DNA from: a bacterium
GTDB taxonomy: Bacteria > Patescibacteriota > Saccharimonadia > Saccharimonadales > UBA4665
DNA length: 64,000 bases
NCBI GenBank assembly: GCA_021850865.1
Contig: JAJZKN010000001.1
Location: 94,834 to 158,833, forward strand
Direction: 5' to 3'
Position 1 is the first letter of the stretch, and the number at the start of each line of letters is the position of its first letter. The translations under genes and the position numbers were made by a program. The notes below the pieces were generated by a model. It was not told the DNA's origin and did no database searches. It saw only the letters and a list, made by a program, of their open reading frames with translations. Shown in pieces: positions 58,638 to 64,000 of the stretch.

Positions 58638-60086
58638 ATGCCTAAAGTACTCCTCGTAGAAGACGACAATAACTTACGCGAAATATATGAGGCCAGGCTT
58701 CAGGCAGAAGGTTACACTATTGTTTCAGCCAAAGACGGTGAAGAAGCCTTGGTGGTAGCCAAAGAAGAAAGTCCTGATCTGATTATATCCGACGTCATGA
58801 TGCCTAAAATCAGCGGTTTCGAAATGCTGGATATTCTACGCAATACACCCGGAATGAAGGAAACCAAAGTCATTATGCTGACCGCTCTGGGCCAGGCAGA
58901 AGATCAGACCCGAGCCAACAAGCTGGGAGCCGATCGTTACTTAGTTAAGTCACAGGTTACTCTGGAAGATATTGTCCGGGTATCACATGAACTGCTTGGA
59001 GACGATAGCCAGGAGCCGGCAACAGAAGAAAATACTGCAGAGACAGCATTGTCTGGTGCGTCACCGCAAGCAATACTGTCAGAGACTCCCGTTACACCAG
59101 CACCAAGCGTCCAGCCCCAACCGTCCGTTCCGGCTCCAGAGCCCGCACTGACCGACCTACCTCAACCGCCAATCCAACCGGTTACTCCAGTTATGCCAGC
59201 ATCGACGAATCCGGTCGCAGATAATTCTCCTGCCGCAACCGCAGACCCGGTAAACAGCACCCTCTTGGCAACAGCGCAAGCCGCTGCCGCACCAAGCGTC
59301 CAGCCCCAACCGGTTACTCCAGTTATGCCGCCGGCAGAAGTACCAATAACGATGGCTGGCCAACAGCAGCCATTTGAACCAGTTAAATCCGGTTCTGAAA
59401 CAGATTTACCGGGAGTTAGTTACGCCAATTCCGGACCAGTTACGCCCAATATCTCGGACGTAACGTCACCGCCAGTTGCCGCTTCCGCTACTATTCCGAC
59501 CGTGCAGCAAAACACACCTCCGGCCAGCGCCGGTTTGCCGAGTGAAATATCGATCAACGCCGACGGCATTCTAGTACCGACCGAAGCGGAAGAATCGGCG
59601 ACTATGGATAAGCGTATCAATGACTTTTTGAACAATACTCCGAATACCGTTCCCGCAGTAACACAGGCGACAACCACTTCAAATAACACGAATGTCGCCA
59701 ATCAAACAGCAAATGATCAGACATTAGCTCAAGCGGTAAATAATCTGATGTCCGGTAACGACCCTTCCGATGATACTTCAATGCCCGGGGGAATAGTTCA
59801 GCCTGAACCAACCGCCGCTACCGCCACTACAGTAGACCCGAATATCGTATCGCCCTCTGACATTAACCAGAACAAAGTACCGCAGCCAGTTTCTAACTCA
59901 TCAATAATAAGCGGCAAGAAGATTATTCAGCCTCCCGCACCACAACCACAAAAGAACATTGAGCTGCTAGCTGCTCAAGAAGAGGCCGCCGAAAATTATA
60001 CCCAGACCAGTAACACCAACCCCTATCAGGAAGAGTCCAGTAGCGGCCCCAATAATCCTATCGACCCGAACAGCATAGCCTTATAA
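58638..60086 (+). CDS. response regulator with ~350-aa disordered Pro/Ala/Thr-rich tail
   Basis: KVLLVEDDNNLREIYEARL...LIISDVMMPKISG...; rest low complexity. Confidence 0.92.
   Translation: MPKVLLVEDDNNLREIYEARLQAEGYTIVSAKDGEEALVVAKEESPDLIISDVMMPKISGFEMLDILRNTPGMKETKVIMLTALGQAEDQTRANKLGADRYLVKSQVTLEDIVRVSHELLGDDSQEPATEENTAETALSGASPQAILSETPVTPAPSVQPQPSVPAPEPALTDLPQPPIQPVTPVMPASTNPVADNSPAATADPVNSTLLATAQAAAAPSVQPQPVTPVMPPAEVPITMAGQQQPFEPVKSGSETDLPGVSYANSGPVTPNISDVTSPPVAASATIPTVQQNTPPASAGLPSEISINADGILVPTEAEESATMDKRINDFLNNTPNTVPAVTQATTTSNNTNVANQTANDQTLAQAVNNLMSGNDPSDDTSMPGGIVQPEPTAATATTVDPNIVSPSDINQNKVPQPVSNSSIISGKKIIQPPAPQPQKNIELLAAQEEAAENYTQTSNTNPYQEESSSGPNNPIDPNSIAL
59101..59329 (+). repeat. 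short imperfect direct repeats coding PSVQPQP / QPVTPVMP
   Basis: accaagcgtccagccccaaccg at ~59102 and ~59291; ccaaccggttactccagttatgcc at ~59174 and ~59306. Confidence 0.8.
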
Positions 60087-60093
60087 TTTAGGC

Positions 60094-60780
60094 ATGCGAA
60101 TTAATGCGTATATCGCTAATGCAACCGGTCTCAGCCGGCGGCAAGCTGAGGGATTAATTAAATCGGGTGCCGTATCGGTTAATGGTGTTCAGGCTGAGCT
60201 TTGGTATCAGGTATCAACGGATGATCTAGTTGAGCTTAATCATCACAAAGTATTCATAAAAGCTCCGGCTATTATAATGCTCAATAAACCGGCCGGCTAT
60301 GTGGTTAGCCGAAATCCCCAGGGCGCAAACTCTATATATGATCTGCTGCCCAAAGATCTACACAATCTTAAGCCCGTTGGCCGTTTGGACAAGGAGTCAA
60401 CCGGACTGCTACTACTGACTAACGACGGCAAGCTGGCGCAAGAGCTAACCCATCCATCATTCGATAAAGTCAAGGTCTACCGGATAATCCTTGACCGCCC
60501 GCTCAAAAAAGAGGATGAGCAAACAATCGCTAAAGGTATTCGGGTAGAGAACTACCTAAGTAAACTGGAGATAACAGACTGCTCATCAGACCGACGACTA
60601 TTAAGTGTTAATCTTACCCAGGGTAAAAACCGCCAAATCCGTAAAACATTTGCCAAACTCGGCTATCAAGTCCTAGAACTTCATCGGCTCAAATTCGCCA
60701 GCTTCAGTATCGGTAATCTTAAACCAGGGGAGTTCCGGCATTTGTCAGACGGAAACATTAAAAAACCGGTTTTTAAATAA
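60094..60780 (+). CDS. rRNA pseudouridine synthase, RsuA/RluB family
   Basis: S4 domain RINAYIANATGLSRRQAEGLIKSGAVSVNG; GRLDKESTGLLLLTNDG. Confidence 0.96.
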   Translation: MRINAYIANATGLSRRQAEGLIKSGAVSVNGVQAELWYQVSTDDLVELNHHKVFIKAPAIIMLNKPAGYVVSRNPQGANSIYDLLPKDLHNLKPVGRLDKESTGLLLLTNDGKLAQELTHPSFDKVKVYRIILDRPLKKEDEQTIAKGIRVENYLSKLEITDCSSDRRLLSVNLTQGKNRQIRKTFAKLGYQVLELHRLKFASFSIGNLKPGEFRHLSDGNIKKPVFK

Positions 60781-60800
60781 TATCCTATACAATATCTTTT

Positions 60801-62168
60801 ATGACCAATAAATTACCTATCGTAGCTATCGTCGGCCGAGCAAATGTCGGTAAGTCAAGTCTTTTTAATGCCATACTAAGACGCCGGGAGGCAATTGTCG
60901 CTAAAGAAGCCGGTACCACCCGAGATAACGTGACGGCACTAACTAGCTATAACCGGCAAAGTTTTTGGATCGTCGACACTGCCGGAATTAAAGATCCAGA
61001 AGACGAATTCGAAGCCTCCATTCAATCTCAAATCAAACAAGCAAGCGACAGTGCAGATGTAATTGCCGTAGTCATTGAGGCCGATGTTCCAATTAACGAC
61101 GAGGACCGTCGAGTTGCGACTATGGCTTTGAAAAGCCTAAAGCCAGTAGTACTGGTAGTTAATAAAATGGATAAGACCAAGGGTCGATTCGAGTATGACT
61201 ATACAAGACTAGGCATTACTGACATTATTCCGACGAGCGTAACTCAAAACCAAGGCATTCAGGATCTGCTTAGACAAGTCACTAAGAAAATGTCCAAGGT
61301 GCCCATTAAGCCTCAACCAGCCAAGCTAAAAATAGCTTTGTTGGGGCGCCCGAATGTTGGAAAATCAAGTCTATTCAATAATTTATTACAAAAACAGCAA
61401 GCATTGGTTGCTTCTCGAGCCGGTACCACCAGAGACGTCAACCGGGGCATCGTCAGGTACAAGAATCAGGATATTGAACTAATGGATACCGCTGGCATCC
61501 GACGACCCGGAAGAATCGAAAAGGGCATTGAACAATTCAGCATTTTACGAACTCTCACCGCCATTGAAGAAGCGGATATCTGTTTGGTGCTGATTGATGC
61601 AAGTGAGCCCGATGTCGCCCTGGATCAAAAAATCGCCGGCATGGTAAAAGAAGCCGGCAGAGGTCTGGTGTTAGTGGTCAGCAAATGGGATAGCCTGGCG
61701 GAAGATGAAGATGAGCTGAACAGCTTACTGAAGCAGCTTGGAACAAACTACGACTTTGTATATTGGGCACCGCTAGTGGTCACTTCAGCTATCACCGGCC
61801 AAAACGTGAGTAAAATATACGAACTGGCCCAAAACATCAACCAAGAACGAAGCCAAAAGATTCCAACGCCGCGCTTAAACAACTGGCTTGGCCACGTCGT
61901 TCGTGCCCATCCACCGGCGGGACTAAAAAACCGCAACCCGAAACTTAATTACATGGTTCAGGAAACGGACAACTCCATACCGGCGTTTAAAATATTCGGC
62001 AGCCAAACGAGCTATATACACTGGAGCTACCGCCGTTATTTGGAGCGAAAACTGCGTGAAGAATTTGGTTACTTTGGTAATCCAATCCAATTATGGTTCA
62101 TTGAAAAACATCAAGCCCATAAAAATGGAGAGCGTCCGGTAGCAACAACCGAAGGGGCAGACTCCTAA
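60801..62168 (+). CDS. der: ribosome biogenesis GTPase Der (EngA)
   Basis: Tandem G domains: GRANVGKSSLFNAI and GRPNVGKSSLFNNL, NKMD, SKWD; KH-like C-terminus. Confidence 0.97.
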   Translation: MTNKLPIVAIVGRANVGKSSLFNAILRRREAIVAKEAGTTRDNVTALTSYNRQSFWIVDTAGIKDPEDEFEASIQSQIKQASDSADVIAVVIEADVPINDEDRRVATMALKSLKPVVLVVNKMDKTKGRFEYDYTRLGITDIIPTSVTQNQGIQDLLRQVTKKMSKVPIKPQPAKLKIALLGRPNVGKSSLFNNLLQKQQALVASRAGTTRDVNRGIVRYKNQDIELMDTAGIRRPGRIEKGIEQFSILRTLTAIEEADICLVLIDASEPDVALDQKIAGMVKEAGRGLVLVVSKWDSLAEDEDELNSLLKQLGTNYDFVYWAPLVVTSAITGQNVSKIYELAQNINQERSQKIPTPRLNNWLGHVVRAHPPAGLKNRNPKLNYMVQETDNSIPAFKIFGSQTSYIHWSYRRYLERKLREEFGYFGNPIQLWFIEKHQAHKNGERPVATTEGADS

Positions 62169-62169
62169 T

Positions 62170-62811
62170 ATGCCTTGGCTACAGAAGCGGCCGCAGGTAG
62201 CCTTGCCGGCAAGTTATTTTACAGTAGGTCAAAATACGACTCTGCTGATTATCGGCTTAGGCAATCCCGGAAAAGAGTATCTGGAAACCAGACATAATAT
62301 CGGTTTTGAGTGTCTAGAGGCTTTCGTGGCAAAGCACGAAGAGATGTCCGGCTGGGTAGGTAAAAAGGATCTTAAATGCCTAATGTCCAACGGGCGGATC
62401 GGCGACACCACTTTAATCGCCGTTAAACCCGAAACTTATATGAACTTGAGTGGCGAAGCAATCGAACTAGTAATAAATTTTTATAAATTGCAATTGTCTC
62501 ATGTGTGCGTAATTCACGACGATCTAGACGTTGCGTTTGGCAATATTCGGACGAGATACGGCGGCGGCGCCGCCGGACATAACGGCATAAAATCAATATC
62601 GGAAAAGATCGGCGAAGACTACGGCAGAATAAGGGTCGGTATCGGACCGAAAAAACCAGAACAAATCGATCTGGCAGACTTCGTACTTCAAAAATTTAGC
62701 CCTGCCGAGCAGAAGCAAATTGCTAACCTTAAACGCGAAGCAACAGCCATACTCAGCGAGTTTGTCTTCAATAAGAACCTTGTAGCGGAAACCAGAAACT
62801 TTATCGTCTAA
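62170..62811 (+). CDS. pth: peptidyl-tRNA hydrolase
   Basis: LLIIGLGNPGKEYLETRHNIGFECLE; KPETYMNLSGEAI; VIHDDLDVAFGNIR; GGGAAGHNGIKSI. Confidence 0.96.
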   Translation: MPWLQKRPQVALPASYFTVGQNTTLLIIGLGNPGKEYLETRHNIGFECLEAFVAKHEEMSGWVGKKDLKCLMSNGRIGDTTLIAVKPETYMNLSGEAIELVINFYKLQLSHVCVIHDDLDVAFGNIRTRYGGGAAGHNGIKSISEKIGEDYGRIRVGIGPKKPEQIDLADFVLQKFSPAEQKQIANLKREATAILSEFVFNKNLVAETRNFIV

Positions 62812-62814
62812 AAA

Positions 62815-62865
62815 CAGAAACAGACTGACGAGAGGGGGTGGGCACCGCTCGTCAGTCTGTTTCTG
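62815..62865 (+). terminator. strong hairpin after pth (18-bp perfect stem, no U-tract)
   Basis: CAGAAACAGACTGACGAG (62815-62832) / CTCGTCAGTCTGTTTCTG (62848-62865). Confidence 0.6.
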
Positions 62866-62899
62866 CGGACAACCGAAGCTGTCCGCATATATAATCACC

Positions 62900-63144
62900 C
62901 CTCAAGCCCACCCGGACGAAACATCGCGCAAACTTAAGAATAAGGCGCGTGTCTTTACGTTAAGTAAAACCATTCAGGTTCGTACTTGATCGGGGGATCA
63001 CTTAAAGGGGTTAGTTTGCTTTAGAACGGCGCGTAAGCCCCTAAAGGATTTGGTAGTGGAGGGTAACAACTACATTTAAATCCTGCTCTAAAGCAATCTA
63101 ACATTTGTTAGAATGGGTAAAAGGTGCGTAAGCCATATTTTTTT
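62900..63144 (+). ncRNA. candidate structured RNA / riboswitch-like leader of unknown class
   Basis: TATAAT at 62890-62895; 15/16-bp stem 63010-63025/63087-63102; nested AGGATTT/AAATCCT and GTAGT/ACTAC stems; competing TCTAAC-attt-GTTAGA; two GG-Y-GC-GTAA-GCC hairpins; T7 at 63138-63144. Confidence 0.5.
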
Positions 63145-63258
63145 AAGACCTACAGCTGGCTATAATAGCAAATATATGTTTTTATGTCAATACTTATTAA
63201 TGTTTTGTTAATTTTGTCCATTTGATGCAATGATCGTGCTTGTGTTAAAATAGCTGCT

Positions 63259-63432
63259 ATGAAAATGGTAATATCTTTTAGTATTCTTGTTTTCAGTTCG
63301 ATTGGCGGCTGGATTGGTCAAGTTATGGACAAGGGCAACTGGTTAGGCGGCTGGTCGTTGCTGATAGGAACCCTCGGGGCGTTTATGGGCGTCTGGATAG
63401 GTTATAAGGCAGGAAAGTATTTTGGCGTTTAG
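63259..63432 (+). CDS. 57-aa AtpI-like small membrane protein
   Basis: MKMVISFSILVFSSIGGWIGQVMDKGNWLGGWSLLIGTLGAFMGVWIGYKAGKYFGV; below the ORF-track length cutoff. Confidence 0.65.
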   Translation: MKMVISFSILVFSSIGGWIGQVMDKGNWLGGWSLLIGTLGAFMGVWIGYKAGKYFGV

Positions 63433-63517
63433 TTACATCTGTAGGTTCAAGCGCGCCCCACGAGTTTGTCCGGCAATATTAATTGCATTCTAATATTATT
63501 GTGCTTAAGATGTATAG

Positions 63518-64000
63518 ATGCCCAAAAATCTTGTTATCGTAGAAAGCCCGGCCAAAGCCCGCACGATTGAGCGGTTTTTAGGCAATGACTATATCGTCAA
63601 AAGCAGTTTCGGTCATATTCGTGATTTGCCAAAAAAAGGCCTAAATGTCGATATTGAACATGACTTTATGCCTAGGTATGAAATTTCTTCCGATAAAAAA
63701 ACTATAGTTCAAGACCTGAAAAAATTAGCTAAAGATACGAATGTACTGTTAGCTAGCGATGAGGATCGCGAAGGTGAAGCCATAGCCTGGCATTTAACCC
63801 AAGCACTTAATTTAGATCCGGCTAAAACTCAGCGAATTGTTTTTCATGAGATTACCAAGCCGGCTATTGAAGAAGCAATTAAAAACCCGCGAACGGTTGA
63901 TTTACATCTCGTGGACGCTCAGCAGGCCAGGCGAGTACTTGATCGGCTGGTTGGCTACGAGCTAAGCCCGATGCTATGGAAGAAAGTCCGGACCGGACTA
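63518..64000 (+). CDS. topA: DNA topoisomerase I (5' part, runs off window)
   Basis: [56 protein letters not shown]...[15 protein letters not shown]. Confidence 0.97.
   Translation, partial: MPKNLVIVESPAKARTIERFLGNDYIVKSSFGHIRDLPKKGLNVDIEHDFMPRYEISSDKKTIVQDLKKLAKDTNVLLASDEDREGEAIAWHLTQALNLDPAKTQRIVFHEITKPAIEEAIKNPRTVDLHLVDAQQARRVLDRLVGYELSPMLWKKVRTGL

Noticed and set aside
59101-59329. Tandem repeats in response-regulator tail as a mobile or regulatory repeat
   Set aside because: Short, in frame, and explained by low-complexity Pro-rich coding sequence.
62900-63150. tmRNA, SRP, RNase P or 6S RNA as identity of the structured region
   Set aside because: No tRNA-like ends with CCA, no A/ALAA-type tag reading frame, no GGAA/AGCAGCC SRP loop, no GAGGAAAGUC RNase P core; 6S cannot be fully excluded without a covariance model.
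1-64000. Recoded UGA (SR1/Gracilibacteria-type code)
   Set aside because: Several good genes end in TGA (for example 6697-7341, 13373-14155) and no conserved gene reads through TGA.
1-64000. CRISPR array, prophage or transposase
   Set aside because: No regularly spaced repeats, phage structural genes, integrase or transposase ORFs were seen.

Overview
This window is gene-dense chromosomal DNA from what looks like a CPR/Patescibacteria genome, most likely Saccharibacteria (inferred from gene content; standard genetic code, since TGA is used as a stop). It carries about 50 credible CDSs, three tRNAs (Ser-GGA, Leu-CAA, Glu-CTC) and no rRNA, CRISPR array or clear transposon. Recognisable modules are: a polysaccharide cluster (triplicated-module polysaccharide deacetylase, GT2, GH16, glucose-dehydrogenase-like SDR, GH15 glucoamylase); an oxidative pentose-phosphate operon (pgl-gnd-zwf); a Y-family polymerase with a small partner ORF; two histidine kinase/response regulator pairs; a sortase and a candidate LPxTG-like substrate; an A2M-like secreted protein next to a membrane-anchored Clp-type AAA+ protein; a RelE/Phd toxin-antitoxin pair with a C39-like peptidase; and housekeeping genes (pyrH, xth, gltX, der, pth, topA). 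The observations most worth following are: (i) a structured noncoding region between pth and topA with a 15/16-bp stem, competing pairings, a duplicated bulged GUAA-tetraloop hairpin and a T7 tract; (ii) a WhiB-type Fe-S cluster signature at the C-terminus of a long protein; (iii) a 5'UTR in front of an RRM protein whose hairpin arm can alternatively pair with the Shine-Dalgarno; (iv) near-identical DNA repeats inside the deacetylase gene; (v) a low-complexity accessory patch with an operator-like inverted repeat over the TA promoter. All calls come from reading the sequence and translated ORFs; no homology search was run.
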